A stretch of DNA of 64,000 bases from Halorubrum sp. Atlit-26R (GCF_003666015.1 NZ_QPLT01000007.1:1-64000), one strand, 5' to 3'; positions 13,901 through 24,513 are shown, counted from the first letter of the stretch. Numbers and translations are program-made. The notes: generated by a model from the letters alone, not told the origin.

Positions 13901-15223
13901 CTAACAGGAGCAGTAGTACTCGCGGTCGACGAACTCCGTCTCGAACAGTTTCGCGGCCGGTCCCGGGTCTGAAGGGCGGTACACGCCGGTCGTCAGGTCG
14001 CCCTCGCGCTCGAAGGCGCCGGAAACGAGGCGCCGCCAGTCGGCGGCCGACAGCTGGTCCCAGAACGCGTCGTCGCCGGCGAGCAGCGAGAGGTAGTCGC
14101 GGAGGTACACCCACCGCGTCGGCTCGATCCCGCCGGACTCGTAGGTCGCGTCCGTCGCCGCGGCGTACGCCGCCATCGGAAGGTTCGCGCCCGCGGCGAC
14201 GGGCATCGAGATCCACTTCCACGGCCGGGTGTTGACGTCGAGCAGCAGGAACTCCTCGCGGTCGGCGTCGTAGACGAACTCTGACTCGCTGATCCCGTGG
14301 TACCCGGCGTCGTCGAGGACGGCGAGCGCGCGCTCCTCGATGGCCGGCTCGTCCGCCGTCTCGACGAGGCAGGAGGTGCCGAAGTTCCGGGGGTACCGCA
14401 CCGCGGCGTTGCCGACGACCGCGAGCGCGTCGTCGGTCCCGGACGGCGGGACGTAGGAGGCGAGCGAGTGGTCTTTCCCGGTCGCGATGTCGACGCGCTT
14501 CTGGGCCATCACCGCGATCCCCTCCTCGCTCGCGGCCGCGACGACGTCCGCGAGCTCCTCGCGGTCCGCGACCTCGATCACGTTGGTGCCGAACGCCTCC
14601 TCGAAGTCGCGCTTGAGCTCGGGCTTCACCACCAGCGGGAAGCCGAGCGCGTCGGCCGCCTCATCGACCGACGCGTCGGGCTCGCGCGTCGCCGCCGCCG
14701 CGGTCTCCGCTAACCGGTACGTCTCCGGGTAGGGGACGCCGAGCCGCTCGCAGGTCGCGTACAGCTCCGACTTGTTCAACACGTCGTCGAGCGTGTCGCT
14801 GCCGGCGAACGGGAGCTGGACGCCGTCGGGGTCGGCCTCGGCGTACGACAGCGCCCACTCGTCCATACAGCCGAACGCGACCGCCTCGGTGCCCGCGGCG
14901 TCGACGATCGCCTCCACGTCCTCGCGGAACCCGTCGAGGTCGTCGAGCGGGTACGTCACCGCCCCGGCGAAGTCGACCGCGTCCGAGGGCGGGGCGACCC
15001 CGTCGTGGGTGACCGTCTCGGCGCCGCCGTCGCCGGGCGTCGGTGACGAACCGTCGCCACCGGCCCGATCGAGCGCGATCACGGGCACGCCGTGGGCGTC
15101 GAGCGCGCGGGCGACGCCGAGCCCGGTGATGTGCGCGTTGCTGACGAGCGCCGGCGGGCGGTCGAACTCGGCGTCCGCGAGCGCGTCGATCAGTCCCTCC
15201 GTGGACCGAAAGGTGTCTGCCAT
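13901..15223 (-). CDS. ATP-grasp ligase-like protein
   Basis: The 440-residue protein starts at ATG 15223 (MADTFRSTEG); longer starts run antisense and were rejected. An N-terminal pre-ATP-grasp region (ALVSNAHITGLGVARALDAHGVPVIALDRAG) precedes the ATP-grasp core: NKSELYATCERLGVPYPETYRL, FPLVVKPELKRDFEEAFGTNV and a metal-binding stretch EEFLLLDVNTRPWKW. The family joins carboxylates to amines or thiols through an acyl-phosphate. It resembles carboxylate-amine or D-aspartate-type ligases, but the substrate is unknown. The C-terminus ends YYCSC, an unusual cysteine pair that could bind metal. Confidence 0.82.
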   Translation of the reverse strand: MADTFRSTEGLIDALADAEFDRPPALVSNAHITGLGVARALDAHGVPVIALDRAGGDGSSPTPGDGGAETVTHDGVAPPSDAVDFAGAVTYPLDDLDGFREDVEAIVDAAGTEAVAFGCMDEWALSYAEADPDGVQLPFAGSDTLDDVLNKSELYATCERLGVPYPETYRLAETAAAATREPDASVDEAADALGFPLVVKPELKRDFEEAFGTNVIEVADREELADVVAAASEEGIAVMAQKRVDIATGKDHSLASYVPPSGTDDALAVVGNAAVRYPRNFGTSCLVETADEPAIEERALAVLDDAGYHGISESEFVYDADREEFLLLDVNTRPWKWISMPVAAGANLPMAAYAAATDATYESGGIEPTRWVYLRDYLSLLAGDDAFWDQLSAADWRRLVSGAFEREGDLTTGVYRPSDPGPAAKLFETEFVDREYYCSC

Positions 15224-15399
15224 ATCCCGTCTCGTCGGTCGACGCACAAAAGCGTCCCACGTACCGGCCCGGCGTGCCCGTATCGGGGACGAGGGCGAGC
15301 GGTCGGGACCCTGCGTGCCGCGACCGTCGGCACCCTCCACGCCGCGACCGCCGGCGGCGACGCGAGCGGCTTTTCAGGCCGCGTCGCCTCCGGATCGGT

Positions 15400-15957
15400 A
15401 TGACCGGAACAGAGGACGACGACGCCGAGAACGCCGACGGTGAGGCCGACGGGCCGGAGCCGACCGACGAACTCCCCCGCCGGGTCCGGCGCGCGTTCGC
15501 GGACCACGGCTCCTTCGAGCGCGAGGGTGACGGCTGGGTCTCCGAGACGACAGCGTTCGACGGGCGCGTTCGCGTCGAGCAGGCGGAAGAGGGGCGAATC
15601 GGGTTCGCGGTCGTCGTCCGCGTGCCGACGCTCTCGGCGGTCACCGCCGACGAGGTAGCCGACGTGGTCGAGGACGGCTGGGCCGACACGTTCGAGCGCC
15701 GCGCGGTCGACGTCGGCGGCGTCACCCGGAAGGACCGGGAGTTCGACCCCGCCGTCGAGCGCGGGGGCGACGAGATCACGGTCACGTACGAACTCACGGA
15801 CGTCAACGAGCGCCGCGCGGTCGACGACGCGGGCGCGCTGATCGACTTCGTCGAGGGGACGTACGTCCAGGGGGTCATCCCCGGCTACGAGTACACGGAA
15901 CCCGTCTCGAACCTGCTCTCGGCCGCGCGCCAGCAGGGCGGCGGCGGGCCGGTCTGA
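15400..15957 (+). CDS. Conserved haloarchaeal protein, unknown function
   Basis: This 185-residue acidic, soluble protein has an Asp/Glu-rich N-terminus (residues 1-25) and a mixed alpha/beta remainder (RVRVEQAEEGRIGFAVVVRVPTLSAVTADEV). It has no membrane segment or catalytic motif that I recognise. Codon use is typical of the host. Proteins of this kind (a domain of unknown function) appear conserved across haloarchaea. It is divergent from the ATP-grasp gene and lies 39 bases before the next gene, so the two may share a transcript. Confidence 0.75.
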   Translation: MTGTEDDDAENADGEADGPEPTDELPRRVRRAFADHGSFEREGDGWVSETTAFDGRVRVEQAEEGRIGFAVVVRVPTLSAVTADEVADVVEDGWADTFERRAVDVGGVTRKDREFDPAVERGGDEITVTYELTDVNERRAVDDAGALIDFVEGTYVQGVIPGYEYTEPVSNLLSAARQQGGGGPV

Positions 15958-15996
15958 GGCCGATAGGGGGAAGTGTCGGCGGCCCGTACGGCGACC

Positions 15997-16320
15997 ATGC
16001 TCGCGCTGTTCGGGTTCGGTAGCCTCCTCGCCTTGATGGCGTTCCACACGTTCCTCGCCGGGGTCGCGACCCGGTTCTTCCGGATTCAGCTCTCGACGTC
16101 GTGGGGGTCGGTCGTGTACACCCTCGTGTTGACTCCCCTGCTGTTGCTCGTCTCGACGATCGTCTTCACGGGCGCGCTCGGCGTGGGAACCGGGATCGAC
16201 GTCGGGAGCTCGACCATCCTGCTGGCGCTGCTCGTCGCGCTCCCGCTGGTGCTCGGCGTCGCGATCGACTACCTCTACGTCCCGTCGCCCGATGAGTACG
16301 AGCTGCCGGACACGCGCTGA
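15997..16320 (+). CDS. Small three-helix membrane protein
   Basis: ATG 15997 gives 107 residues with three hydrophobic segments (about residues 2-20, 38-57, 66-90) and a short polar tail ending DEYELPDTR. A GTG eight codons upstream is possible but adds no feature. Codon use matches the host. No family with known function is recognisable. It is convergent with tmk, with 40 bases between stops. Confidence 0.7.
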   Translation: MLALFGFGSLLALMAFHTFLAGVATRFFRIQLSTSWGSVVYTLVLTPLLLLVSTIVFTGALGVGTGIDVGSSTILLALLVALPLVLGVAIDYLYVPSPDEYELPDTR

Positions 16321-16360
16321 GAACTCCGGATACCCGCTGAAACCCTCGAACGAGACGGCG

Positions 16361-16954
16361 TCAGCGGTCGACCAAGTCGGCGACTATCTCCTCGACCCGG
16401 GCGACCACGTCCTCCGGCGCGCGCGTGGCGTCGACGCGGTGGAATCGGCCCGGGTCGGCGTCGATCAGGCGCTCGTAGTTGTCGCGCACGGCGGCGAGGT
16501 AGCCGTCGCGCTCGAACTTGTCGGTCCGGCCGGCGCGCTCGGCCGCGGTCTTCGGGTCTAAATCGAGGTAGATCGTCGCGTCCGGCGGCCGCGAGAAGGC
16601 GGCGTGGATCCCGCGGACGTACTCCAGCGGGCGCTCGATCCCGGCGTCGGCGCGCGCGAGCGTCGCCCCCTGGTAGGCGAACCGCGAGTCCGAGTAGCGG
16701 TCGGAGATCACCAGGTCGCCGTCCGCGAGCGCCGGCCGCACCGTCTCCGAGAGGTGGTTCGCGTGGTCGGCGGTGTACAAGAACAGCTCCGCGAGCGGGT
16801 CGGCGTCCGGGTCGCCCATCGAGCGTCCCACCGCCTCCCCGTACCAGCTGTCGGTGGGTTCGCGGGTGAACGTCGCGTCGGGGTACACGTCCTGGAGCGC
16901 CTCCCAGACCGTCGTCTTGCCGCTGCCGTCGAGCCCCTCCAGCGTGATCAGCAT
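16361..16954 (-). CDS. tmk: dTMP (thymidylate) kinase
   Basis: This 197-residue enzyme phosphorylates dTMP to dTDP for DNA synthesis. The P-loop is [11 protein letters not shown] (residues 5-15). The DR(Y/H/S) motif of the family appears as [14 protein letters not shown], and the lid carries [20 protein letters not shown] 16954 gives the standard N-terminus [11 protein letters not shown] longer open frame upstream is antisense to the next gene and was rejected. It is a single gene. Confidence 0.93.
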   Translation of the reverse strand: MLITLEGLDGSGKTTVWEALQDVYPDATFTREPTDSWYGEAVGRSMGDPDADPLAELFLYTADHANHLSETVRPALADGDLVISDRYSDSRFAYQGATLARADAGIERPLEYVRGIHAAFSRPPDATIYLDLDPKTAAERAGRTDKFERDGYLAAVRDNYERLIDADPGRFHRVDATRAPEDVVARVEEIVADLVDR

Positions 16955-17122
16955 GGTGGCGTTCCGCCGCGGCGAGGAATAAACGGCGCGGGTCCGGTCC
17001 GGGCGTCCGGGCCTCCCTCGGTCCGAGCGCGGGCCCGCCCGACGGCCCTTTTTAGTGACCCCTCCTCGAACGGGGGTCATGGCCGATAATCCGCCAGCCG
17101 CTCGCGGGCCCGGAGGGAACGG

Positions 17123-18511
17123 ATGGTAGCGGTCGCCGTCTCGCTCTCGCGGGTGGCGGCCGCCCTCGCGTTGGTGGCCCTGAACGGCTTCTTCGTCGCC
17201 TCGGAGTTCGCGTTCGTCAGGATCCGGGCTACCTCGGTCGATCAGCTGGTCGAGGAGGGGAAGGCGGGCGCGGAGACGCTCCAGGAGGTGATGACCAACC
17301 TCGACGACTACCTCGCGGCGACGCAGCTCGGGATCACGCTCGCGTCGCTCGGGCTGGGGTGGATCGGCGAGCCCGCGGTCGCGGCGCTCATCGAGCCCGT
17401 CCTCGGCCCGCTCCTGCCCGAGGGGCTGGTCCACCTCGTCGCGTTCGCGATCGGGTTCTCCTTCATCACCTTCCTCCACGTCGTCTTCGGCGAGCTCGCG
17501 CCGAAGACGATCGCCATCGCGCAGGCCGAGCGGATCTCGCTTCTGCTCGCGCCGCCGATGAAGCTCTCGTACCTGATCTTCTCGCCCGGAATCGCGGTGT
17601 TCAACGGCACCGCGAACGCCTTCACGAGCCTGATCGGCGTGCCGCCCGCCTCGGAGAGCGACGAGACGCTCGAAGAGCGGGAGATCCGTCGCGTGCTGGC
17701 CCGCGCGGGCGAGGCCGGTCACGTCGACGAGTCGGAGGTGGCGATGATAGAGGGCGTCTTCGAGCTCGACGACACCGCGGCCCGCGAGCTGATGGTCCCC
17801 CGCCCGGACGTCGTCTCGCTGCCCGCGGACGCGTCGCTCTCGGCGATCCGCGAGACGGTCCTCGACGCGGGCCACACTCGCTACCCGGTCGTCGACCGCG
17901 ACGACGCCGACCGCGTCGTCGGCTTCGTCGACGTGAAGGACGTGTTGCGCGCGACCGAGGCGGCCGACGGCGACGCCGGCGACGCAGACGGCCCGACCGC
18001 GGCGGACCTCGCCCGGGAGATCCTCGTCGTCCCGGAGACGACGAGCGCGAGCGACCTCCTCGTCCAGTTCCGCGACGAGCGCCGGCAGATGGCGGCGGTG
18101 ATCGACGAGTGGGGCGCCTTCGAGGGGATCGCCACGATCGAGGACGTCGCGGAGGCGCTCGTCGGCGACCTCCGCGACGAGTTCGACGTGGCCGACGGCC
18201 GGCACACGATCCGGCGGACCGGCGACCGGACGCACGAGGCCGACGGCTCGGTCGCGCTCGTCGACGTCAACGACGCGCTCGGCACCGACCTCAGCGGCGA
18301 CGGCTACGAGACGCTTGGCGGGTTCGTCCTCGACCGCATCGGGCGCTCGCCCGAGGTCGGAGACGTCGCGGAGACCGAGGCGTACGCCTTCGAGGTCACC
18401 GCGGTCGACGGCGCGCGCATCTCGACGGTGCGCGTCACGCGGCGCGACGGCCCGGACGAGTCGGGCGACGCCGCCGGCGGCGAGGGGTCGTCAGCCGGCG
18501 ACGCTGCGTGA
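17123..18511 (+). CDS. CNNM/HlyC-CorC-type membrane protein (DUF21-CBS)
   Basis: This 462-residue protein has three parts. The DUF21/CNNM membrane domain (about residues 1-175) contains [16 protein letters not shown] and [19 protein letters not shown] pair of CBS domains (about 200-335) contains [11 protein letters not shown] and [25 protein letters not shown]. The C-terminal CorC/HlyC domain is about 350-435. Family members are linked to magnesium or cobalt export, often with CBS domains sensing nucleotides. An acidic Gly-rich tail ends the protein. It precedes the stress-protein gene by 47 bases. Confidence 0.9.
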   Translation: MVAVAVSLSRVAAALALVALNGFFVASEFAFVRIRATSVDQLVEEGKAGAETLQEVMTNLDDYLAATQLGITLASLGLGWIGEPAVAALIEPVLGPLLPEGLVHLVAFAIGFSFITFLHVVFGELAPKTIAIAQAERISLLLAPPMKLSYLIFSPGIAVFNGTANAFTSLIGVPPASESDETLEEREIRRVLARAGEAGHVDESEVAMIEGVFELDDTAARELMVPRPDVVSLPADASLSAIRETVLDAGHTRYPVVDRDDADRVVGFVDVKDVLRATEAADGDAGDADGPTAADLAREILVVPETTSASDLLVQFRDERRQMAAVIDEWGAFEGIATIEDVAEALVGDLRDEFDVADGRHTIRRTGDRTHEADGSVALVDVNDALGTDLSGDGYETLGGFVLDRIGRSPEVGDVAETEAYAFEVTAVDGARISTVRVTRRDGPDESGDAAGGEGSSAGDAA

Positions 18512-18558
18512 CGGCGACGACGCGAGCGTTTTTCACCCCTGCGCGAGACCGGTCGCGT

Positions 18559-19422
18559 ATGTTCGACCGGATCTGCGTTCCCACCGACGGCAGCGACGCG
18601 GCCGCGGCGGCCTTCGAGCACACCTTGGCGATCGCCGCCGACCACGGTGCGACGGTCCACCTCCTCCACGTCGCGGACACGACCCGCGACAGCGTGACCC
18701 GGATCGGCGGCGACGTGGTCGACGTGCTGGAACAGGAGGGCGAGTCGATCGTCGAGGAGGCGGCGGCCCGGGCCGCGGACCGCGGCGTCGACGCGGAGAC
18801 GGCAGTCCGACAGGGCGGCGTCCCCGAGACGGTCGCCGCGTACGCCGAGGAGGTCGACGCCGACCTCGTCGCGATGTCGACGCGGGGCCGACAGGGGGTC
18901 GAACACCTCGTCGGCAGCACGACCGAGCGCGTCGTCCGGCAGTCGCCGGTGCCGGTGTTGGCGCTCCGTCCGGGCGACGAGACCGTCCCGTATCCGTACG
19001 AGGACGTCCTGGTGCCGACCGACGGGAGCCCGGCCGCGACCGCCGCGCTCGATCGGGCGCTCCCGATCGCGGAGCGGGCGGGCGCGACGGTCCACGTCCT
19101 CTCCGTCGTCGACACCGGCGGGATCGGTATCGGGGACCACGTCGAGGTCGACGCCCTCTCGGAGTACGCCGACGACGCGGTCGCAGAGGGCGTCGAGCGC
19201 GTCGAGGACGCCGGGTTGGAGGCGGTCGGCGCCGTCGAGGTCGCCTCTTCGGCCGCGCGCGGGATCCGGGCGTACGTCGACGACCCCGGCGTCGACCTCG
19301 TGGCGATGGGGACGCACGGCCGGACCGGCGTGGGGCGGTACCTGCTGGGGAGCGTCGCCGAGCGCACCCTCCGGACGGCCCCCGTCCCGGTGCTGACGGT
19401 CCCGGTTCCCGAGGAGGAGTAG
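18559..19422 (+). CDS. Tandem universal stress protein (two Usp domains)
   Basis: This 287-residue protein has two Usp domains in tandem. Both begin with the VPTDGS motif (residues 7-12 and near 155), and each closes with an ATP-binding loop of the form G-x2-G-x9-[23 protein letters not shown] in the first and [21 protein letters not shown] in the second. Usp proteins bind ATP or other nucleotides and are induced by stress in many archaea. No partner is evident. ATG 18559 follows the family start. Confidence 0.92.
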   Translation: MFDRICVPTDGSDAAAAAFEHTLAIAADHGATVHLLHVADTTRDSVTRIGGDVVDVLEQEGESIVEEAAARAADRGVDAETAVRQGGVPETVAAYAEEVDADLVAMSTRGRQGVEHLVGSTTERVVRQSPVPVLALRPGDETVPYPYEDVLVPTDGSPAATAALDRALPIAERAGATVHVLSVVDTGGIGIGDHVEVDALSEYADDAVAEGVERVEDAGLEAVGAVEVASSAARGIRAYVDDPGVDLVAMGTHGRTGVGRYLLGSVAERTLRTAPVPVLTVPVPEEE

Positions 19423-19511
19423 TCCGGCCGTTCCCGTCGACGTCGGCCGCCGATACGTCGAATTTCCAGAGCGTCTGACGCCGCGGTAGGTTTACGGGGC
19501 TTCCACGCGAT

Positions 19512-20417
19512 ATGGCTCGCATGAAAGTGTTGGTAGCCGGCGGGACCGGGTTCATCGGGTCGTACCTCTGCCGCGCGCTCGCGGACGACGGCCACGCGGT
19601 GACCGCGCTCTCCCGCTCGCCCGAGGAGACGCCGGACGGCGTGACGGGCGTCACCGGCGACGTGACCGACTACGACTCCATCGCGTCGGCCGTCGACGGC
19701 CACGACGCGGTCGTGAACTTGGTCGCGCTCTCGCCGCTGTTCGAACCGGACGGCGGTAACCGGATGCACGACCGGATCCACCGCGGCGGGACCGAGAACC
19801 TCGTCCGGGCGGCCGAGGACGGCGGGGTCGACGGCTTCGTCCAGCTGAGCGCGCTCGGCGCGGACCCGAACGGCGACACCGCCTACATCCGCGCGAAGGG
19901 CGAGGCCGAGGAGATCGTCCGCGAGAGCGGCCTCGACTGGACGATCTTCCGCCCCTCGGTCGTCTTCGGCGAGGGCGGGGAGTTCGTCTCGTTCACCAAG
20001 CGGCTGAAAGGGATGTTCGCGCCGGGCGTCCCGCTGTACCCGCTTCCGGGCGGCGGAAAGACGCGGTTCCAGCCGATCCACGTCGAGGACCTCGTGCCGA
20101 TGATCGCCGCCGCGGTGACCGACGGCGAGCACGTCGGCGAGACGTACGAGGTCGGCGGCCCGGAGGTGCTCACGCTCCGGCAGGTGACGGACCTCGTCTA
20201 CGAGGCGGAGAAGAAGGGCGTCACCATCGTCCCGCTGCCGATGCCGCTCGCGAAGATCGGCCTCTCGGTCCTCGGCGCGGTGCCCGGGTTCCCGATGGGC
20301 GCGGACCAGTACCGCTCGCTGAAGTTCGACAACACGACCGCCGACAACGACGTCGGCGCGTTCGGCGTCGACCCGGCCGAACTGACCACGCTCGGCGAGC
20401 ACCTCGGGGTCCGATGA
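19512..20417 (+). CDS. NAD(P)-binding Rossmann protein, NDUFA9-like
   Basis: This atypical short-chain dehydrogenase has 301 residues. It has an N-terminal dinucleotide motif VLVAGGTGFIGSYL, then DAVVNLVAL, VQLSALGADPN and a YIRAKGEAEEIV active-site-like region. The pattern matches the NDUFA9/complex I-associated and NmrA-like group. The substrate is unknown. A second ATG three codons downstream (MKVLVAGG) is an equally good start. The gene ends 124 bases before cetZ. Confidence 0.85.
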   Translation: MARMKVLVAGGTGFIGSYLCRALADDGHAVTALSRSPEETPDGVTGVTGDVTDYDSIASAVDGHDAVVNLVALSPLFEPDGGNRMHDRIHRGGTENLVRAAEDGGVDGFVQLSALGADPNGDTAYIRAKGEAEEIVRESGLDWTIFRPSVVFGEGGEFVSFTKRLKGMFAPGVPLYPLPGGGKTRFQPIHVEDLVPMIAAAVTDGEHVGETYEVGGPEVLTLRQVTDLVYEAEKKGVTIVPLPMPLAKIGLSVLGAVPGFPMGADQYRSLKFDNTTADNDVGAFGVDPAELTTLGEHLGVR

Positions 20418-20490
20418 CTGACACACCGGTCACCGGCGACTCGAACGTGTCAACTGCCCTAATCTCAACGCTGGTAACCGCAACCGAAGG

Positions 20491-20533
20491 CTTATATACG
20501 AGATCACGTTCTGTTCAGTTCAAACGCGGAGGG
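20491..20533 (+). promoter_or_regulatory. cetZ promoter with TATA box and Shine-Dalgarno
   Basis: CTTATATA at 20491-20498 lies about 50 bases before ATG 20542. A GGAGGG at 20528-20533 stands eight bases before the ATG. Most genes here look leaderless, so a strong ribosome-binding site in a leadered transcript sets cetZ apart and confirms its start. Confidence 0.65.
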
Positions 20534-20541
20534 AGCACACG

Positions 20542-21720
20542 ATGAAACTCGCAATGATCGGATTCGGACAGGCGGGGGGCAAAGTCGTCGACAAGTTCTT
20601 GGAGTACGACAAGCGGACGGGCTCCGAGATCGTTCGGGCCGCGGCGGCCGTCAACACGGCGAAGGCGGACCTCATGGGGCTCGAACACATCGCCGAGGAC
20701 CAGCGCGTCCTCATCGGCCAGTCGCGCGTGAAGGGCCACGGCGTCGGCGCTGACAACGAGCTGGGCGCGGAGATCGCCGAGGAGGACATCGACGAGGTCC
20801 AGGGGGCGATCGACTCGATCCCGGTCCACGAGGTCGACGCCTTCCTCGTCGTCGCCGGGCTCGGCGGCGGGACCGGCTCCGGCGGTGCGCCGGTGCTCGC
20901 GAAACACCTCAAGCGGATATACACCGAGCCCGTCTACGGGCTCGGGATCCTGCCGGGCAGCGACGAGGGCGGAATCTACACCCTCAACGCGGCCCGCTCG
21001 TTCCAGACGTTCGTCCGCGAGGTGGACAACCTGATGGTGTTCGACAACGACGCCTGGCGGAAGACGGGCGAGTCCGTCCAGGGCGGCTACGAGGAGATCA
21101 ACGAGGAGATCGTCCGCCGGTTCGGTATCCTCTTCGGCGCCGGCGAGATCCAGCAGGGCCAGGAGGTCGCCGAGAGCGTCGTCGACTCCTCGGAGATCAT
21201 CAACACGCTCTCCGGCGGCGGCGTCTCCACGGTCGGCTACGCGGAGGAGGAGGTCGAGGAGCGCTCCTCGGGCGGCCTGCTCTCGCGGCTCCGAGACGAC
21301 GGCGACGACGACGAGCTCGACAGCGCGCACACCACGAACCGGATCACCAGCCTCGTCCGGAAGGCGGCGCTCGGCCGGCTCACGCTCCCCTGTGAGATCG
21401 AAGGCGCGGAGCGCGCGCTGCTCGTGCTCGCGGGCCCGCCGGAGTACCTCAACCGGAAGGGCATCGAGCGCGGGCGGAAGTGGCTCGAAGAGCAGACCGG
21501 CTCGATGGAGGTCCGGGGCGGGGACTACCCGTACCGCGGCGCCGGCTTCGTCGCGACCGTCATCCTGCTCGCGGGCGTCACGAACGTCCCGCGGATCAAG
21601 GAGCTCCAGCAGGTCGCCATCGAGGCGCAGGACAACCTCGACGAGATCCGCGAGGAGAGCGACGACAACCTCGACGAGCTCGTCAGCGACGACAGCGACG
21701 AGCTGGAATCCCTGTTCTAG
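20542..21720 (+). CDS. cetZ1: CetZ tubulin-superfamily cytoskeletal protein
   Basis: The protein has 392 residues. It begins [19 protein letters not shown] and contains the tubulin signature [16 protein letters not shown] (about residues 107-122), the T7-like region and the acidic, disordered C-tail ending DELESLF. CetZ proteins are archaeal GTPases between FtsZ and tubulin that control cell shape and motility. The downstream order cofC ... cofG is, from memory, the context of cetZ1 in Haloferax, which supports the CetZ1 subtype. The GTP-binding loops look intact. Confidence 0.92.
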   Translation: MKLAMIGFGQAGGKVVDKFLEYDKRTGSEIVRAAAAVNTAKADLMGLEHIAEDQRVLIGQSRVKGHGVGADNELGAEIAEEDIDEVQGAIDSIPVHEVDAFLVVAGLGGGTGSGGAPVLAKHLKRIYTEPVYGLGILPGSDEGGIYTLNAARSFQTFVREVDNLMVFDNDAWRKTGESVQGGYEEINEEIVRRFGILFGAGEIQQGQEVAESVVDSSEIINTLSGGGVSTVGYAEEEVEERSSGGLLSRLRDDGDDDELDSAHTTNRITSLVRKAALGRLTLPCEIEGAERALLVLAGPPEYLNRKGIERGRKWLEEQTGSMEVRGGDYPYRGAGFVATVILLAGVTNVPRIKELQQVAIEAQDNLDEIREESDDNLDELVSDDSDELESLF

Positions 21721-21736
21721 GCCCCCGTCCCCCGCG

Positions 21737-22396
21737 ATGGAGGTCATCGTCCCCTTTTCGACCGACCGCCCGAAGTCACGGCTCTCCGCCGCCCTCTCGC
21801 CGGACGAGCGCTCGGCGTTCGCGCGCTCGATGCTCGACGACGTGCTCGATGCGGTCGAGGGGGCCGGCGGTGAACCGACGGTGTTGGCGACGGGCGCCGT
21901 CGACGTCGACCCGCCGGTCACGGTCGACGACCGGCCGCTGACGGCGGCCGTGAACGCGGCGCTGGACGCGCGGCTGGGCGGAGACGGCGAGGATGACGCC
22001 GGGGCCGACGGCTCCCCCGAGCCGGTCGCCGTCGTGATGGCCGACCTCGCGCTTGCGACCCCAGCGGCGCTCGATCGGCTCTTCGAGGCCGGCCGGGACG
22101 CCGACGTCGCTATCGCGCCGGGCCGCGGCGGCGGCACGAACGCGTTCGTCGCCTCGCACCCCGAGTTCCGGGTGGACTACCACGGCGCGTCGTACCTCGA
22201 TCACCGCGGGATCGCGGCCGAGGTCGGCGCTGACTTCGTCGCGGTCGACTCCCACCGGCTCGGCACCGACGTCGACGAGCCCGACGACCTCGCGGAGGTG
22301 CTGATCCACGGCGAGGGGCGGGCGGCGGCGTGGCTCCGCGAAGCCGGCTTCGCGCTCGACGCGTCGGAGGGGCGCGTGGCGGTCGTTCGGGAGTGA
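21737..22396 (+). CDS. cofC: 2-phospho-L-lactate guanylyltransferase (F420 synthesis)
   Basis: This nucleotidyltransferase has 219 residues. It begins [20 protein letters not shown], with the K-S-R-L substrate loop, and contains [16 protein letters not shown] and [15 protein letters not shown]. Both are hallmarks of CofC, which activates 2-phospho-L-lactate (or a related phosphoacid) with GTP for coenzyme F420. It starts 16 bases after cetZ ends, so co-transcription is likely. An acidic insertion near residues 74-90 is a haloarchaeal feature. Confidence 0.92.
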   Translation: MEVIVPFSTDRPKSRLSAALSPDERSAFARSMLDDVLDAVEGAGGEPTVLATGAVDVDPPVTVDDRPLTAAVNAALDARLGGDGEDDAGADGSPEPVAVVMADLALATPAALDRLFEAGRDADVAIAPGRGGGTNAFVASHPEFRVDYHGASYLDHRGIAAEVGADFVAVDSHRLGTDVDEPDDLAEVLIHGEGRAAAWLREAGFALDASEGRVAVVRE

Positions 22397-22473
22397 TCGA
22401 CAGCCCGCTCGTCAACCGCCGTTCCGCGCCGATATTGACAAGTGAATGAGATTCTTACCGTACGCTAGAACGA

Positions 22474-23202
22474 ATGTCGACACGAGGCGAAGAATCGGTC
22501 GCGGACACGCTCGGCGTCCCCCGAGACGATCTCTCGGTGTTCGTTACGCATCTCTGTCTCGTCGTCGGTGTCGTCTTCTTCCGATGGAGCATCGACGAGC
22601 TGATTCTCGTCTACCTGATCGAGATCGGGGTCACCATTCTCCTGTTCGCGACCGCCGCCCTGTTCGCGGCGCAACCGATCGACGACGGTGAGGCCGACAA
22701 GTGGGGAGAAGCGCCGAATCCGATCGAACTCCCTCTTCTCCCGCCGCTGTACAGGCGGAACGTCCGACTGGTCGCCAGGCAACTGCTCAACGGCGCCGGC
22801 TTCTTCTGTTTCTTCGCTTTGATCGCTGTGTCGGTGTTCGAGTTGGGCCTCTCCTCGCTGTCCTCGCTGTCGGTCGTCCTGACGATAGCCGCCGTCTGCG
22901 GGTCGCAGGCGGCGCAGGTCTGGCGTCAGTTCCTCGGCGACGGATCGTACCGAGACCGGTCGCCGGCGGACGCGCTCAAGCTCGCCCTCCGTCCCATCGG
23001 CCGACTGCTCGTTATCGCGCTGTACGTGATCGCACCGATAACCGTCGCGATCGGGTTCACGACGATCCTCGTACTCGACGTGGAGTCGGTCTCGGCCGTC
23101 CCGTACGGGGACACCCTCATCCTGCTGGCGTACGTCGTCCCCATCGGCGCCGCGAGCGTCTGGCTCCGAAACGACCGGTTCGAGATGGGCCTGTCATACT
23201 GA
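22474..23202 (+). CDS. Membrane protein between cofC and cofG, unknown function
   Basis: This 242-residue protein has about six hydrophobic segments (near residues 25-60, 107-150, 170-195, 205-225). It has short charged loops, including EADKWGEAPNPIELP. It looks like one of the uncharacterised haloarchaeal multi-pass families. It sits between two F420-synthesis genes but shows no sign of involvement in that pathway. Its codons are slightly less biased than those of its neighbours, so it may be a later insertion. Confidence 0.75.
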   Translation: MSTRGEESVADTLGVPRDDLSVFVTHLCLVVGVVFFRWSIDELILVYLIEIGVTILLFATAALFAAQPIDDGEADKWGEAPNPIELPLLPPLYRRNVRLVARQLLNGAGFFCFFALIAVSVFELGLSSLSSLSVVLTIAAVCGSQAAQVWRQFLGDGSYRDRSPADALKLALRPIGRLLVIALYVIAPITVAIGFTTILVLDVESVSAVPYGDTLILLAYVVPIGAASVWLRNDRFEMGLSY

Positions 23203-23349
23203 AAGCCGACCGACTCCGGCGAAACGAGAGCGGGCCGGCGAAACGAGAGCGATCGGCCTCACCCGCTACCCGCGACGTAACCGAATCCGGTATCTTCGAG
23301 GGGATCCGCAACCGCGATTCTTTTTAAACGCCGACCGCGAGTAGCGCCC

Positions 23350-24513
23350 GTGTTCGCCGGGGCCGACGAGTACGACGTCGACGTCGCGGTCGACGAGCGG
23401 GCGGTCGAGCGGCTGCTCTCGGTCCGCCCGGACGACGTCGAGGCCGCCGACCGGCTCACCTTCGCGCGGAACGTCTTCATTCCGCTCACCACGGCGTGCC
23501 GGTACACCTGTACGTACTGCACCTACTACGACGTGCCGGGCGAGGCGTCGCTCCTGTCGCCCGAGGAGGTGCGCGAGCAGTGCCGCGTCGGCGCCGACGC
23601 GGGCTGTACGGAGGCGCTGTTCACCTTCGGCGACGAGCCCGACGAGCGGTACACCGAGGTCCACGAGACGCTCGCGGAGTGGGGGTTCGACTCGATACAC
23701 GAGTACCTCTACCGGGCCTGCGAGATCGCCTTGGAGGAGGGGTTACTCCCGCACTCGAATCCCGGTGACCTGACCGAGGCGCAGTTCGCCGACCTCCGCG
23801 AGGTGAACGCCTCGATGGGCGTCATGCTGGAGACGACCGCGGACGTCGACGCGCACTCGGGGGGGCGACGGAAGACGCCCGGCCAGCGGCTCAACACGAT
23901 CCGGGCCGCGGGGCGGCAGGGCGTTCCGTTCACGACCGGCATCCTCGTCGGCATCGGGGAGGACTGGCGCGACCGCGCCGAGAGCCTTCTCGCGATCCGC
24001 GAGCTCCACGAGCGGTTCGGTCACGTCCAGGAGGTGATCGTGCAGAACGTCGTTCCCAACGAGCGATCGGACTTCCCGAAGCCGGACCTCGCGACGATGC
24101 GCCGGGTCGTCGCAATGGCCCGCGCGGCGCTTCCCCCGGAGGTGTCGGTCCAGGTGCCGCCGAACCTCTCGCCGGCGGCCGAGCTCGTCGACTGCGGGAT
24201 CGACGACCTCGGGGGCGTCTCGCCCGTGACGGACGACTACATCAACCCCGCCTACGAGTGGCCGGACCTCCGCGAACTCGAGGCGGTGGCGGACGCGGGG
24301 GGCGTCCCGCTGCGCGAACGCCTCCCGACGTACGCGCGGTTCCTCCCGGACGACGTCCGGCCCGCGGGCGTCGAGCCCGCCCCCGAACCCGACGGTCGCG
24401 AGGCGTGGATCCCCCCGGCAGTCCGGGAACGGATCGCAGCGGACGACGTCCACGGCCGGCGGCTGCGCGCGGTCGCGCGCGGCGACGGGCCGCTCGCGGT
24501 TCGGAGCGACTGA
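23350..24513 (+). CDS. cofG: 7,8-didemethyl-8-hydroxy-5-deazariboflavin synthase subunit 1
   Basis: This radical-SAM enzyme has 387 residues and starts with GTG. The iron-sulfur motif C-x3-C-x2-C appears as CRYTCTYC (near residue 56), followed by the glycine-rich region and QVPPNLSP. CofG works with CofH to build the deazaflavin chromophore Fo of F420 from tyrosine and a pyrimidine precursor. cofH is not in the window. A TTTTTAAA box at about 23319-23327 fits a leaderless start at 23350. Confidence 0.93.
   Translation: MFAGADEYDVDVAVDERAVERLLSVRPDDVEAADRLTFARNVFIPLTTACRYTCTYCTYYDVPGEASLLSPEEVREQCRVGADAGCTEALFTFGDEPDERYTEVHETLAEWGFDSIHEYLYRACEIALEEGLLPHSNPGDLTEAQFADLREVNASMGVMLETTADVDAHSGGRRKTPGQRLNTIRAAGRQGVPFTTGILVGIGEDWRDRAESLLAIRELHERFGHVQEVIVQNVVPNERSDFPKPDLATMRRVVAMARAALPPEVSVQVPPNLSPAAELVDCGIDDLGGVSPVTDDYINPAYEWPDLRELEAVADAGGVPLRERLPTYARFLPDDVRPAGVEPAPEPDGREAWIPPAVRERIAADDVHGRRLRAVARGDGPLAVRSD

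Noticed and set aside
16955-18235. N-terminal extension of thymidylate kinase
   Set aside because: The long minus-strand frame is antisense to the CNNM-like gene; the kinase starts at ATG 16954 with its normal N-terminus.
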